From positions 1-64,000 of the forward strand of contig SFLD01000002.1 of the NCBI GenBank assembly GCA_004553545.1: a stretch of DNA of 64,000 nt, written 5' to 3'. Shown here in pieces: positions 1 through 7,654 of this stretch. Every line of letters begins with the position of its first letter. Position 1 is the stretch's first letter. The stretch is from Clostridiales bacterium. Its GTDB lineage: Bacteria > Bacillota > Clostridia > Oscillospirales > Oscillospiraceae. The translations under genes were made by a program, and so were the position numbers. The notes under the pieces were generated by a model. It did not search any database and had not been told where the DNA came from. It was given only the letters and a program-made list of their open reading frames with translations.

Positions 1-567
1 ATGCTGGCGGCCTACTCCCTCATGGGCAACATCGATAAGCTCTCCACCGTCATCTGCTTCGGCCTTGCCGCCTCCGCCGCCGTGATGGTGGGCAAGGAGA
101 TCGGCGAGGGCCGGGACTTCCAGCACGTCTACGACGTGGCCAAGACGTTGCTGGCCGTCTCCATCCTGGTGGGCCTCGGGGTGATGGCCCTGCAGCTGGT
201 CCTGCTGCCCAGCTTCTTCCGGCCTATTCTCTTCCCCCTCTTCCAGCTCTCGCCGGGGGCGGCGGAGATCGCCACGGACCTGGCCATCGTCTACGCCATC
301 GCCCTGCCCACCCGGGCCTTTGACGTCACCAACGTCACCGGCGTCCTCCGGGCCGGGGGCGATGCCAGGGTGGCCGTTCTCATCGACGTGCTGCCCCTCT
401 GGCTTTTCACCGTGCCGCTGATGGCCCTCTGCGGCCTGGTGCTGCAGACGCCGGTGATCTGGGTCTGCCTCTGCCTCCAGAGCGAGACCCTCTGCAAGTT
501 CCCCCTGGGCATCCTCCGCTTCCGGAGCCGGAAGTGGATCCACGACATTACCCGTTCCATCGAATGA
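1..567 (+). CDS. MATE-family efflux transporter, C-terminal part
   Basis: This is the C-terminal portion of a multidrug/toxin extrusion (MATE) transporter, an inner-membrane antiporter that exports drugs or metabolites in exchange for Na+ or H+. The 188 visible residues hold several hydrophobic helices and the MATE-like stretch with GKEIGEG (about residues 31-37) and VTGVLRAGGDA (about 112-122). Family members are about 450 residues, so the 5' half lies outside the window; the ATG at base 1 is probably an internal Met. The stop is followed closely by the rlmA ribosome binding site, so the two genes may be cotranscribed. The substrate cannot be told. Confidence 0.8.
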   Translation: MLAAYSLMGNIDKLSTVICFGLAASAAVMVGKEIGEGRDFQHVYDVAKTLLAVSILVGLGVMALQLVLLPSFFRPILFPLFQLSPGAAEIATDLAIVYAIALPTRAFDVTNVTGVLRAGGDARVAVLIDVLPLWLFTVPLMALCGLVLQTPVIWVCLCLQSETLCKFPLGILRFRSRKWIHDITRSIE

Positions 568-581
568 AAGGAGGGAGGGCC

Positions 582-1415
582 ATGGATTCCCTCTTCCGCT
601 GCCCCCTCTGCGAAAGGCCCCTCCGGCGGGAGGAGGGGGCCTATCGCTGCCCCTCGGGCCACAGCTTTGACTTGGCGCGGGAAGGCTACACCCACCTGTT
701 GCCCGCCAACCGCAAGCACTCCGCCGCCCCCGGCGACGACCGGGAGATGGCCGCCGCCCGGCGGGATTTCCTATCCTGCGGGTATTATAGCCCCCTTCTG
801 AATACCCTTTGTAGTGAGATTGTCCCCCGCTGCGGGGAATTTCCGGCCCTGCTGGACTCCGGCTGCGGGGAGGGCTACTACACCGCCGGAATCTATCAGG
901 CCCTCCGGGCGGCGGGGAAGCAGCCCCGGATGGCGGGCATCGACATCTCCAAGTTCATTCTCCGCTCCGCTGCCAAGCGGGAGAAGGACATTGAGTTCGC
1001 CGTGGCCTCCGCCTACCATCTGCCGCTGCCGGACGCCTCGGTGGATGCTCTCCTCAACTGCTTCTCCCCCCTGGCCCTGACGGAGTTCCACCGGGTCCTG
1101 AAGCCCGGCGGGTACTTCCTCTATGTGGTCCCCGGAGCGGAGCACCTCTGGGAGATGAAGGAGATCCTCTATGACCGCCCCTACCCCAACGAGGAGCGGG
1201 AGACCCCCTACCATGGCTTTTCCTACGAGGCCATCGTCCCGGTGGATGAGACCATCACCCTCCGGAGCCGGGAGGACATCCAGAACCTCTTCCGTATGAC
1301 CCCCTACGCCTGGAAGACGCCCCGGGAGGGGAAGGACCGCCTGGCGGAGCGGGAGACCCTCACCACCCGCATCTCCTTCCGCGTCCACATCTTCCGGAGG
1401 GACGAGGACCGCTGA
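582..1415 (+). CDS. rlmA: 23S rRNA (guanine-N1)-methyltransferase, RlmA family
   Basis: A SAM-dependent methyltransferase of the RlmA/RrmA type, which N1-methylates a guanine in the hairpin 35 region of 23S rRNA. The 277-residue protein starts with a zinc site (Cys7, Cys10, Cys23, His27) and then a Rossmann domain with the SAM-binding motif LLDSGCGEGYYT. Length is normal for the family. The ATG at 582 is chosen because AAAGGAGGG lies just upstream; an in-frame upstream extension to 534 would overlap the preceding gene. It ends at a strong bidirectional terminator. RlmAI and RlmAII subtypes (G745 or G748) cannot be separated by eye. Confidence 0.88.
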   Translation: MDSLFRCPLCERPLRREEGAYRCPSGHSFDLAREGYTHLLPANRKHSAAPGDDREMAAARRDFLSCGYYSPLLNTLCSEIVPRCGEFPALLDSGCGEGYYTAGIYQALRAAGKQPRMAGIDISKFILRSAAKREKDIEFAVASAYHLPLPDASVDALLNCFSPLALTEFHRVLKPGGYFLYVVPGAEHLWEMKEILYDRPYPNEERETPYHGFSYEAIVPVDETITLRSREDIQNLFRMTPYAWKTPREGKDRLAERETLTTRISFRVHIFRRDEDR

Positions 1416-1428
1416 AAAAAGGCAAAGA

Positions 1429-1460
1429 ACCGGGACGGTCCGAGGACCGTCCCGGTTTTT
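1429..1460. terminator. Bidirectional intrinsic terminator
   Basis: A perfect 12-bp stem (1429-1440 with 1445-1456, loop CGAG) is followed by a T run on the plus strand and flanked by an A run (1415-1420) on the other side. It separates the convergent rlmA and XRE genes. Confidence 0.9.
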
Positions 1461-1475
1461 CGCGTGTTTTTGGCG

Positions 1476-1676
1476 TTACTCCTCCGTGTAGCGGAAAAGC
1501 TCCTCCACGGAAACGTGGAAGACGGCGGCCAGGTCCATGGCCAGCTTCAGAGAGGGGTTGTAGCGCCCCTTCTCCAGGTTGACGATGGTCTCCCGCCGGA
1601 CGCCCACCAGGTCGGCCAGGTCCGCCTGCTTCAGGCCGTCCCGCTCCCGGTACTCCTTCAGCTTCGTCACCAGCAT
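1476..1676 (-). CDS. Small XRE-family DNA-binding regulator
   Basis: A 66-residue Cro/C1-type helix-turn-helix protein that is essentially only the DNA-binding domain (QADLADLVGVRRETIVNLEKG, about residues 18-38, covers the two HTH helices and the following turn). Such small regulators often sit beside a membrane protein gene, and here the gene follows a four-helix membrane protein with a 3-nt gap, its ribosome binding site (AAGGGG) lying inside the upstream gene. It probably autoregulates the pair: two 11-bp direct repeats flank the pair's promoter. The inducing signal is unknown. Confidence 0.85.
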   Translation of the reverse strand: MLVTKLKEYRERDGLKQADLADLVGVRRETIVNLEKGRYNPSLKLAMDLAAVFHVSVEELFRYTEE

Positions 1677-1679
1677 GGC

Positions 1680-2093
1680 TCAGTACCCCTTGGCGTCCAT
1701 CAGGCAGAAGACCACCGTGCGCAGGATGGCCAGCAGCAGGAGAAGCCCCATCAGGCAGTAGCCGATGATCTCCGTGGTCAGGACCATCCGCCCGATGGCG
1801 CAGACGAAGCCCAGCACCACGATGGCGGCGGCGCCCACCTTCAGGCAGAGGGCGTCGCAGCGGCGGAGATTGGTCTCCGCCATCTCGTCGGTCTTCTCCT
1901 TCTTGTACTTCCGCAGCCGGATGCCGCGGGCGATGAAGTAGTAAAACGTGAAGCCGTAAACTGCATACTGGATGGAGGGATAGAAGCTCCGCCAGTCGTT
2001 CCGGGCCCACATCCAGTAGTAAACGGCGATGAGAAGGGCGAAGACGATCTTGTCTGCCACCAGCTCCCGCAGGGAAACCTTTTTGTCCATCAT
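1680..2093 (-). CDS. Small integral membrane protein paired with the XRE regulator
   Basis: A 137-residue protein with about four predicted transmembrane helices (near residues 15-30, 42-56, 85-105 and 112-130) and a charged cytoplasmic loop (RLRKYKKEKTDEMAE). I recognise no catalytic motif. It is the first gene of a two-gene unit with the XRE regulator; this pairing is common in Firmicutes, where the membrane partner is of unknown function. AAAGGAGC sits 6-8 nt before the first ATG, and a second ATG directly follows, so the start is uncertain by one codon. A textbook promoter lies at 2137-2165. Confidence 0.75.
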   Translation of the reverse strand: MMDKKVSLRELVADKIVFALLIAVYYWMWARNDWRSFYPSIQYAVYGFTFYYFIARGIRLRKYKKEKTDEMAETNLRRCDALCLKVGAAAIVVLGFVCAIGRMVLTTEIIGYCLMGLLLLLAILRTVVFCLMDAKGY

Positions 2094-2128
2094 GATCTGC
2101 TCCTTTTATGTGATGTATTTCGCACTCG

Positions 2129-2182
2129 ATGTGAGAAATATATCACGCTGCAGTCTCACTGTCAAGAGGAAATGTGAGAAAT
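2129..2182 (-). promoter_or_regulatory. Sigma-A promoter flanked by 11-bp direct repeats (probable XRE operator)
   Basis: On the minus strand, TTGACA (2160-2165) and TATATT (2137-2142) are spaced by exactly 17 bp and drive the membrane protein-XRE pair. The 11-mer ATGTGAGAAAT (plus-strand reading) occurs twice, at 2129-2139 overlapping the -10 element and at 2172-2182 just upstream of the -35. Repeats in this position are typical of autoregulatory binding sites; assignment to the XRE protein is inference. Confidence 0.7.
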
Positions 2183-2203
2183 TTATAACTTTGGGGGAAG
2201 CGG

Positions 2204-2231
2204 GAATTGAGAATTGAAAATTGAGAATGGA
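2204..2231. repeat. Short 7-bp tandem repeat
   Basis: Four near-identical heptamers in a row (GAATTGA, GAATTGA, AAATTGA, GAATGGA) lie between the XRE promoter and cwlJ. This is a low-complexity tract that could change length by slippage; no function is evident. Confidence 0.6.
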
Positions 2232-2321
2232 TGAGAGACGAGAGGTGAAAGACGGAGGCGGCGGGGAATGGCAAAGACCGGCCCTCCGGCATAGACTGGA
2301 GCAGCGACAGGAGGGATGGAT

Positions 2322-2762
2322 ATGGCCTATTCCGACCGGGAACTGCTGGCGCGGCTCATTGAGTGCGAGGCGGGAGGCGAGGGGGAGAACGGCATGAAGG
2401 CGGTGGCAGGCGTGGTGATGAACCGGGTCAACGCCAGCGGCGGGGAGTACGCCAGGGTGGGGCAGGGGAGCATCCGGAGGATCATTATGCAGCCGGGGCA
2501 GTTCGTCTGCGCCAGCGAGACGGAGAACGGGGCGTATAACCCCCAGAACATCTACAACATGAACCCCCAGGAGATCCACTACGAGATCGCGGACTGGGCC
2601 ATCGCCGGGAACCGTCTGCCGGATGTGGCGGAGTCTCTCTGGTTTTATAACCCCTTCTCCGCAAACTGCCGCGCCAGCTTTCCCTCCCGGGTGGGGTATT
2701 GGCAGACCCGCATCGGCGACCACTGCTTCTACAACCCCACCGCCGCCTACTATCAAACATGA
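2322..2762 (+). CDS. cwlJ: Spore cortex-lytic cell wall hydrolase, CwlJ/SleB family
   Basis: A peptidoglycan hydrolase of the Hydrolase_2 (SleB/CwlJ) family that degrades the spore cortex during germination. The 146-residue protein carries the family signature ECEAGGEGENGMKAVAGVV (conserved Glu) at about residues 15-33 and a C-terminal SHCFY-like motif (DHCFYNPTAAYY). It has no signal peptide or separate peptidoglycan-binding domain, and its length (about 142 in Bacillus CwlJ) favours CwlJ over SleB. AGGAGGG at 2309-2315 directly abuts the ATG at 2316 but is well spaced from the ATG at 2322, so 2322 is preferred. A GerQ-like gene follows immediately, as in Bacillus subtilis where GerQ is needed to place CwlJ in the coat. 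Confidence 0.85.
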   Translation: MAYSDRELLARLIECEAGGEGENGMKAVAGVVMNRVNASGGEYARVGQGSIRRIIMQPGQFVCASETENGAYNPQNIYNMNPQEIHYEIADWAIAGNRLPDVAESLWFYNPFSANCRASFPSRVGYWQTRIGDHCFYNPTAAYYQT

Positions 2763-2852
2763 AGAGGTGCAGAGCGATGCAGGGAAACCAGATGTTACCC
2801 CAGAGGACCGGGTCCGTCCGCCAGGACTGGACCGGCGGGCCTGGAGACCGGC

Positions 2853-3413
2853 GTGGGCGGCTACCAGGCGGGCTACCAGAGCGGCTATCAGGCCGGCTTC
2901 CAGCAGGGCGGCCAGGACGGCGGCGTCCAGACCCTGCCCGCCCAGCCGGGGAATCCCCCGGTGGTGGTGAGCCAGGAGCCGGTCTACAGCGATCAGCAGG
3001 GGGTCCCCGGCAGCGTGCCGGGCAGCACCCAGGGCACGATACAGTCCGTGCGGGAGATGCAGCGCCCCGGCCGGGGCACGCTGGACTTCTCCACCGGCCT
3101 CACCCAGGATGCCCTGGAGTCCCCCATGACCACCCAGGAGGCCTATCAGGGCTCCATCAAGGGGCTTCTGGGCCAGAACCTGGGCCACTATGTGGTGGCC
3201 ACCTTCCTAGTGGGCACCCAGAACCCCATCTCCTGGGAGGGCATCCTCCACAGCATCGGGAACAACTATCTCGTCATCTTCCAGCCGGACCAGGGCAGGT
3301 ACATCACCGGGGACCTCTACGCGCTGAAATTCGTGGAGTTCAGCGACAGCGCCCCCGGCGTGGTGTCCCCCTGCACCGGCTACCGCCGCCGGGACGGCCA
3401 CCAGGGCTGGTGA
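2853..3413 (+). CDS. gerQ: GerQ-like spore coat protein (apparent 5' frameshift)
   Basis: The C-terminal half (about residues 115-170) resembles GerQ, the coat protein that recruits CwlJ and is crosslinked in the spore: it has GILHSIGNNYLVI followed by YITGDLYALKFVEF. The N-terminal part is rich in Gly, Gln and Tyr (repeated GYQ), as is usual for coat proteins. The only start in this frame is a GTG without a ribosome binding site, while an ATG at 2777 with AAGAGG upstream opens a neighbouring frame (MQGNQMLPQRTGSV...) that would join this frame if one base were removed between about 2778 and 2853. I therefore suspect a real or sequencing frameshift. The pairing with cwlJ supports the call. 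Confidence 0.65.
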   Translation: MGGYQAGYQSGYQAGFQQGGQDGGVQTLPAQPGNPPVVVSQEPVYSDQQGVPGSVPGSTQGTIQSVREMQRPGRGTLDFSTGLTQDALESPMTTQEAYQGSIKGLLGQNLGHYVVATFLVGTQNPISWEGILHSIGNNYLVIFQPDQGRYITGDLYALKFVEFSDSAPGVVSPCTGYRRRDGHQGW

Positions 3414-3426
3414 GCGGCAGAGGCGG

Positions 3427-3465
3427 AAAAAGCAAGCCGCAGACCCAATGGGGTCTGCGGCTTGC
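3427..3465 (-). terminator. Intrinsic terminator of panB
   Basis: A perfect 15-bp stem (3432-3446 with 3451-3465, loop AATG) is followed on the minus strand by TTTTT (complement of 3427-3431). It also lies just after the gerQ-like gene on the plus strand, where the T tract is poor. Confidence 0.88.
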
Positions 3466-3502
3466 CTGCTGTTTTATGTGGAAGGTTTCCCAGAGAGGGC
3501 TT

Positions 3503-4351
3503 TTAGTTCTTGCCGGGGCCATAGACCGCGGGGATCTCCACGGCCTTGTTGAAGGAGAACTCGGGCGTGGGGAACTCGCCGGAGAGGGTCTCCTCATGGA
3601 ACTTGTTGAGGCCGTCCACCATGACCTTGCGGACGTTGGCGAACTGCTTGACGAACTTGGGCTTGAAGTCGCCGTACATGCCCAGCAGATCCTGGGTCAC
3701 GAGGACCTGGCAGTCCACATAGGGACCGGCGCCGATGCCCAGGATGGGCACATGGACCTCTTCCTGCATGGCCTTGGCCACGACAGAGGGGACGCACTCC
3801 ACGACCATGGAGAAAACGCCGGCGCGCTCCAGAGCCTTGGCGTCCTCGATGAGCTTGCGGGCAGACTCAGGGGTGCCGCCCTGGACCTTGAAGCCACCGA
3901 AGGAGGTAGCGGTCTGGGGAGTCATGCCGATGTGGCCCATGACGTTGATGCCGGCATCCACCATGCGGCGGATGGTGGGAGCCATGTTGACGCCGCCCTC
4001 CAGCTTGACGCAGTCGCAGAGGGTCTCCTTGGTGAGGCGGTTGGCGGTCTCGATGGCCTGCTCGGGGCTCACGTTGTAGGAGCCGAAGGGCATGTCGCCG
4101 ATGATGAAGGTGTTGGGAGCGCCCTTGACCACGGGCTTGATGTGGTGGATCATGTCGTCCACGGTCACGGGGACGGTGGTGTCATAGCCCAGCATGATCA
4201 TGCCCAGGGAGTCGCCCACCAGGATGATCTCCACATCGCTCTCGTCCACGATGGTGGCGGTGGTGTAGTCATAGGCAGTGCAGAAGGCAAACTTGCGGCC
4301 CTCATCCTTGAACTTCTGGAAGTCCAGGATCGTCATTTTCTTCTTCGCCAT
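3503..4351 (-). CDS. panB: 3-methyl-2-oxobutanoate hydroxymethyltransferase (ketopantoate hydroxymethyltransferase)
   Basis: PanB catalyses the first committed step of pantothenate/CoA synthesis: it transfers a hydroxymethyl group from 5,10-methylene-THF to 2-oxoisovalerate to give ketopantoate. The 282-residue length is typical, and the metal/substrate-binding motif VGDSLGMIMLGYDTT and the HIGMTPQ segment are clear. panC and panD are not adjacent, so this is a single-gene unit. AAGAGGTG precedes the ATG. Its promoter region contains GGTATGACC within a perfect dyad, shared with fhs and the amidohydrolases, which suggests that methylene-THF use is regulated together with the one-carbon genes. 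Confidence 0.95.
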   Translation of the reverse strand: MAKKKMTILDFQKFKDEGRKFAFCTAYDYTTATIVDESDVEIILVGDSLGMIMLGYDTTVPVTVDDMIHHIKPVVKGAPNTFIIGDMPFGSYNVSPEQAIETANRLTKETLCDCVKLEGGVNMAPTIRRMVDAGINVMGHIGMTPQTATSFGGFKVQGGTPESARKLIEDAKALERAGVFSMVVECVPSVVAKAMQEEVHVPILGIGAGPYVDCQVLVTQDLLGMYGDFKPKFVKQFANVRKVMVDGLNKFHEETLSGEFPTPEFSFNKAVEIPAVYGPGKN

Positions 4352-4414
4352 TTCAAAGCACCTCTTTCAAAAATTTTGGGTTCCGGTCCAAATTGGGTAT
4401 ACCAGTGAGTTGCT

Positions 4415-4431
4415 GTATGTGGTCATACCAC
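4415..4431 (-). promoter_or_regulatory. Candidate FadR-type operator upstream of panB
   Basis: The perfect dyad GTGGT-cat-ACCAC lies at 4419-4431. Read on the panB strand, GGTATGACCACATAC (4415-4429) is identical over 15 bases to 5714-5728 upstream of fhs. GGT-N3-ACC dyads are the usual target form of FadR/PdhR/LldR-type GntR regulators, and a gene for such a protein lies directly upstream. A weaker GGTATACC palindrome (4396-4403) is closer to panB and may overlap a -10 element. Confidence 0.6.
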
Positions 4432-4595
4432 GTGTTGCTGATCCTATGATAGTCAAAAGAAACGGAAAAGTCAAGCCATCCCGGAGAAAAATTTATCGCT
4501 TTTTTCAATTTCTGCCGGAAAGCGGACGAAACAGGGGCGGGACTGCCCCGCTCCGCGGGAGCGGGAAGCGCCCGGCGGGTGGGTCGGGAGTGCGG

Positions 4596-4631
4596 AAAAA
4601 AGCTCCGCCCGCCGGAGTCCGGCGGGCGGAG
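4596..4631 (-). terminator. Intrinsic terminator of the FadR-type regulator
   Basis: A 13-bp GC-rich stem (4603-4615 with 4619-4631, loop AGT) is followed on the minus strand by six T (complement of 4596-4601), immediately after the stop codon of the regulator gene. Confidence 0.88.
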
Positions 4632-4636
4632 GCGGG

Positions 4637-5371
4637 TCAGTGCTGAATATCCTCCATGGCCCGGAGCATGTGGTAGCGCATGGCGAGATTGGCGCCCCGG
4701 CCGTCCCGCAGGCGCAGGAGCTGGGCGATGGAGCGGTGGCTCTCCAGGGAGTTCTCCTTCATCTGCCGGGGGAAGTTGGAGTATTCCGCCGCCGCCACGT
4801 TGAAGTAGGCCCACTCGTGCAGGGCGGGGAGGACCTGGTTCATGACGGTGGAGTGGGTGGCCTTGGCCAGGGCGCTGTGGAAGGCCTGGTCCGCCTTCAT
4901 AAAGGTGATGAAGCTCTCAGCGCTGTCCTGGCCCAGGCTCGCCTCCACGGCGGCGCGCTGGCCCTCCTCCAGGGCCACGAGCTCCTCCAGCTCCTGGTCC
5001 GTTGCGTTCTTCGCCACCATCTCCATGGCTTCGGACTCCAGGATCAGGCGGACCTGGTACCAGTCCAGCAGCAGCTTGCGCTTGTCCTCGGCATAGGCAA
5101 AGCCAAAGGGGTCGGGCTGGCGGCCCGGGGTCTCGGAGACAAAGGTGCCAACGCCCCGGCGGATCACCAGCACCCCGTTGGCCACCAGGGTCTTGATGGC
5201 CTCCCGCAGGGAGGTGCGGCTGACGCCCAGCTCCCGGGCCAGGCTCCGCTCGTCCGGGATGCGGTCACCGGGCTGGAAGCGATGCTCTTCAAAGATCAGG
5301 TCCCGCAGCTGGGCCGCCACCTGCTGGGAGAGTGGCGTCGCTGACAGGGGAAGGGAAGTGCTCTGAGACAT
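4637..5371 (-). CDS. FadR-subfamily GntR transcriptional regulator (FCD domain)
   Basis: A 244-residue one-component regulator: an N-terminal winged helix (about residues 12-80; DERSLARELGVSRTSLREAI is the HTH) followed by an all-helical FCD ligand-binding domain (about 95-235) with its typical metal-ligand pattern (DQAFHSALA, ESHRSIAQLL, MRYHM). FCD proteins usually sense organic or fatty acids with a bound metal ion. The gene lies between panB and fhs, both of which have a GGT-N3-ACC dyad upstream, so it is the best candidate reader of that motif. Its own promoter (5469-5497) lacks the motif. The ligand is unknown; a folate-linked or carboxylate metabolite is possible. Confidence 0.85.
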   Translation of the reverse strand: MSQSTSLPLSATPLSQQVAAQLRDLIFEEHRFQPGDRIPDERSLARELGVSRTSLREAIKTLVANGVLVIRRGVGTFVSETPGRQPDPFGFAYAEDKRKLLLDWYQVRLILESEAMEMVAKNATDQELEELVALEEGQRAAVEASLGQDSAESFITFMKADQAFHSALAKATHSTVMNQVLPALHEWAYFNVAAAEYSNFPRQMKENSLESHRSIAQLLRLRDGRGANLAMRYHMLRAMEDIQH

Positions 5372-5468
5372 GGTGGATAGACCTCCCGTGAAGTGGATTC
5401 CCTCCGGCAGGCGGTCGGAAGGGGGGACGGCGGTGGGTTTTGCCGCCGCTTTTTCGCATTACACCGCC

Positions 5469-5497
5469 ATTATAGCCCCGAAAAACGTCTTCGTCAA
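5469..5497 (-). promoter_or_regulatory. Sigma-A promoter of the FadR-type regulator
   Basis: Minus-strand TTGACG (5492-5497), a 17-bp spacer and TATAAT (5469-5474). The leader of roughly 90 nt holds a ribosome binding site GGGAGGT shortly before the ATG. The rest of the 5372-5670 stretch, apart from this promoter and GC-rich inverted repeats near 5540-5610, shows nothing I can name. Confidence 0.75.
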
Positions 5498-5670
5498 GAA
5501 AGATCACAGGAAAAGTCAGGGAAAGCGTGGTAGGATGACCGACCGGGCCGATCGCCGGCGGCGGAGAGCCGGTCCTGCCGCTCCCGGCGGGGAGGGAAGG
5601 GGCGGTCCGGCGATTTGACAGGGACTCCGGGGCGGGAAAGAGAGATTTTCAGGAGTTTTGCAAATCCCGC

Positions 5671-5757
5671 TTGACATCCAGGGAGGGAGTCCCTATAATG
5701 GCAAGTGACAACAGGTATGACCACATACGGGCAAGAGACAGCATACATCTCTGCCCG
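5671..5757 (+). promoter_or_regulatory. Consensus promoter, operator and leader hairpin of fhs
   Basis: TTGACA (5671-5676), a 17-bp spacer and TATAAT (5694-5699) form a perfect consensus promoter. GGTATGACCACATAC (5714-5728) follows at about +8, a position suited to repression by roadblock. Directly after it a hairpin with a single A bulge forms (5728-5738 with 5748-5757), with no T tract. No THF riboswitch consensus was found in this leader. Confidence 0.75.
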
Positions 5758-5840
5758 CGCCCCCGAAGCACCAAGCGCACGAACAGGCACCGCCTGAAGG
5801 ACCCCGGAAAGAGAATATGAATGGAAAAGGAGAAACTACG

Positions 5841-7511
5841 ATGGGATTCAAGTCTGACATTGAGATCGCCCAGGAGTACCAGCCCAAGAAGATCACGGAG
5901 ATCGCCGCCAAGGCCGGCATCGACGAGGACCACCTGGAACTGTACGGCAAGTACAAGGCCAAGCTGGACCTGACCGAGATCCGCAAGCTGCCCCGCAAGT
6001 CCAAGCTGATCCTGGTCACCGCCATCAGCCCCACCCCCGCCGGCGAGGGCAAGACCACCACCTCCGTGGGCCTGGCGGACGGCCTCAACAAGATCGGCAA
6101 GCGGGCCTTCGTCTGCCTGCGGGAGCCCTCCCTGGGCCCTGTCTTCGGCGTCAAGGGCGGCGCGGCCGGCGGCGGCTACGCCCAGGTGGTCCCCATGGAG
6201 GACATCAACCTGCACTTCACCGGCGACTTCCACGCCATCGGCGCCGCCAACAACCTGCTGGCCGCCATGCTGGACAACCACATCCAGCAGGGCAACGTCC
6301 TGGGCATCGACCCCCGCCGCATCGTCTGGAAGCGCGCCGTGGATATGAACGACCGCCAGCTGCGCCACATCGTGGACGGTCTGGGCGGCAAGGCCAGCGG
6401 CACCCCCCGGGAGGACGGCTTCGAGATCACCGTGGCCAGCGAGGTCATGGCGGTCCTGTGCCTGGCCTCCGGTCTCGAGGACATGAAGGAGCGCCTGGGC
6501 AAGATGGTCGTCGCCTACACCTATGACGACAAGCCCGTCACCGCCCATGACCTGAAGGCCGAGGGCGCCATGGCCGCCCTGCTGAAGGACGCCATCAAGC
6601 CCAACCTGGTCCAGACCCTGGAGGGCACCCCCGCCTTCATCCACGGCGGCCCCTTCGCCAACATCGCCCACGGCTGCAACTCCATCCAGGCCACTGAGAC
6701 TGCCATGCGTCTTTGCGACTACACCGTCACCGAGGCCGGCTTCGCCGCGGACCTGGGCGCCGAGAAGTTCCTGGACATCAAGTGCCGCGCCGCCGGTTTC
6801 CATCCCAACGCCGTGGTCATCGTGGCCACCGTCCGCGCCCTGAAGTATCACGGCGGCGTCGCCAAGGCGGACCTGAACCACGAGAACCTGGAGGCTCTGG
6901 AGAAGGGCCTGCCCAACCTCCTGCAGCACGTGGACAACGTGAAGAACGTCTACGGCCTGCCCTGCGTGGTGGCCATCAACGCCTTCCCCACCGACACCAA
7001 GGCCGAGCTGGACCTGGTGGAGGAGAAGTGCAAGGAGCTGGGCGTCAACGTCTGCCTCAGCGAGGTCTGGGCCAAGGGCGGCGAGGGCGGCATGGCCCTG
7101 GCCGAGGAGGTCGTCCGTCTCTGCGAGGAGCCCGATCACTTCCAGTTCGTCTATGACGCGGAGGACAGCATCGAGAGCAAGCTCAACGCCATCGCCACCA
7201 AGGTCTACCGGGCCGACGGCGTGGTCATCACCGCCGCCGCCAAGAAGCAGCTCAAGCAGCTCACCGATCTCGGCTATGACAAGCTGCCCATCTGCATGGC
7301 CAAGACCCAGTTCTCCTTCTCCGATGACGCCGCCAAGCTGGGCGCGCCCCGGGGCTTCAAGATCACCGTCCGTGACCTGAAGGTCAACGCCGGCGCCGGC
7401 TTCCTGGTGGCCAAGACCGGCGACATCATGACGATGCCCGGCCTGCCCAAGGTGCCCGCCGCCGAGAAGATCGACGTGGACGAGAACGGCAAGATCTCCG
7501 GCCTCTTCTGA
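5841..7511 (+). CDS. fhs: Formate-tetrahydrofolate ligase (formyl-THF synthetase)
   Basis: Fhs interconverts formate + THF + ATP and 10-formyl-THF + ADP + Pi. In anaerobes it works in either direction, for formate assimilation or for ATP recovery when one-carbon units are degraded to formate. The 556 residues match the family, with the nucleotide-binding loop SPTPAGEGKTTTSVGL at about residues 61-76 and REPSLGPVFGVKGGAAGGG. The start at 5841 is chosen over 5817 because AAGGAGA sits 7 nt upstream. It stands first in a folate cluster (fchA, folD, FNT channel, folC follow) and has its own consensus promoter with the GGTATGACC site. Confidence 0.97.
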   Translation: MGFKSDIEIAQEYQPKKITEIAAKAGIDEDHLELYGKYKAKLDLTEIRKLPRKSKLILVTAISPTPAGEGKTTTSVGLADGLNKIGKRAFVCLREPSLGPVFGVKGGAAGGGYAQVVPMEDINLHFTGDFHAIGAANNLLAAMLDNHIQQGNVLGIDPRRIVWKRAVDMNDRQLRHIVDGLGGKASGTPREDGFEITVASEVMAVLCLASGLEDMKERLGKMVVAYTYDDKPVTAHDLKAEGAMAALLKDAIKPNLVQTLEGTPAFIHGGPFANIAHGCNSIQATETAMRLCDYTVTEAGFAADLGAEKFLDIKCRAAGFHPNAVVIVATVRALKYHGGVAKADLNHENLEALEKGLPNLLQHVDNVKNVYGLPCVVAINAFPTDTKAELDLVEEKCKELGVNVCLSEVWAKGGEGGMALAEEVVRLCEEPDHFQFVYDAEDSIESKLNAIATKVYRADGVVITAAAKKQLKQLTDLGYDKLPICMAKTQFSFSDDAAKLGAPRGFKITVRDLKVNAGAGFLVAKTGDIMTMPGLPKVPAAEKIDVDENGKISGLF

Positions 7512-7542
7512 GCAACAACCGAACATCTGCGAGGAAACGACC

Positions 7543-7580
7543 GCGGGGTGGGGCTTGCCCCACCCCGCATTTCTCTCTTT
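7543..7580 (+). terminator. Terminator or attenuator after fhs
   Basis: An 11-bp perfect stem (7543-7553 with 7558-7568, loop CTTG) is followed by the T-rich tract ATTTCTCTCTTT. It separates fhs from fchA, which has its own promoter. Confidence 0.75.
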
Positions 7581-7586
7581 GCCCCA

Positions 7587-7615
7587 TTGCAGGATCGGGG
7601 CGAAGCGTGTAAAAT
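7587..7615 (+). promoter_or_regulatory. Promoter of the fchA-folD-FNT-folC operon
   Basis: TTGCAG (7587-7592), a 17-bp spacer and TAAAAT (7610-7615). It lies just after the fhs terminator, so the downstream folate genes can be expressed independently of fhs. I see no GGTATGACC site here. Confidence 0.7.
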
Positions 7616-7654
7616 AGAATGTCCGGCCCCGGCCGGACCGGAAGGAGAAGGACC

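Noticed and set aside
5700..5840. Possible THF riboswitch in the fhs leader.
   Set aside because: A hairpin is present, but the conserved THF riboswitch elements seen upstream of folT are absent.
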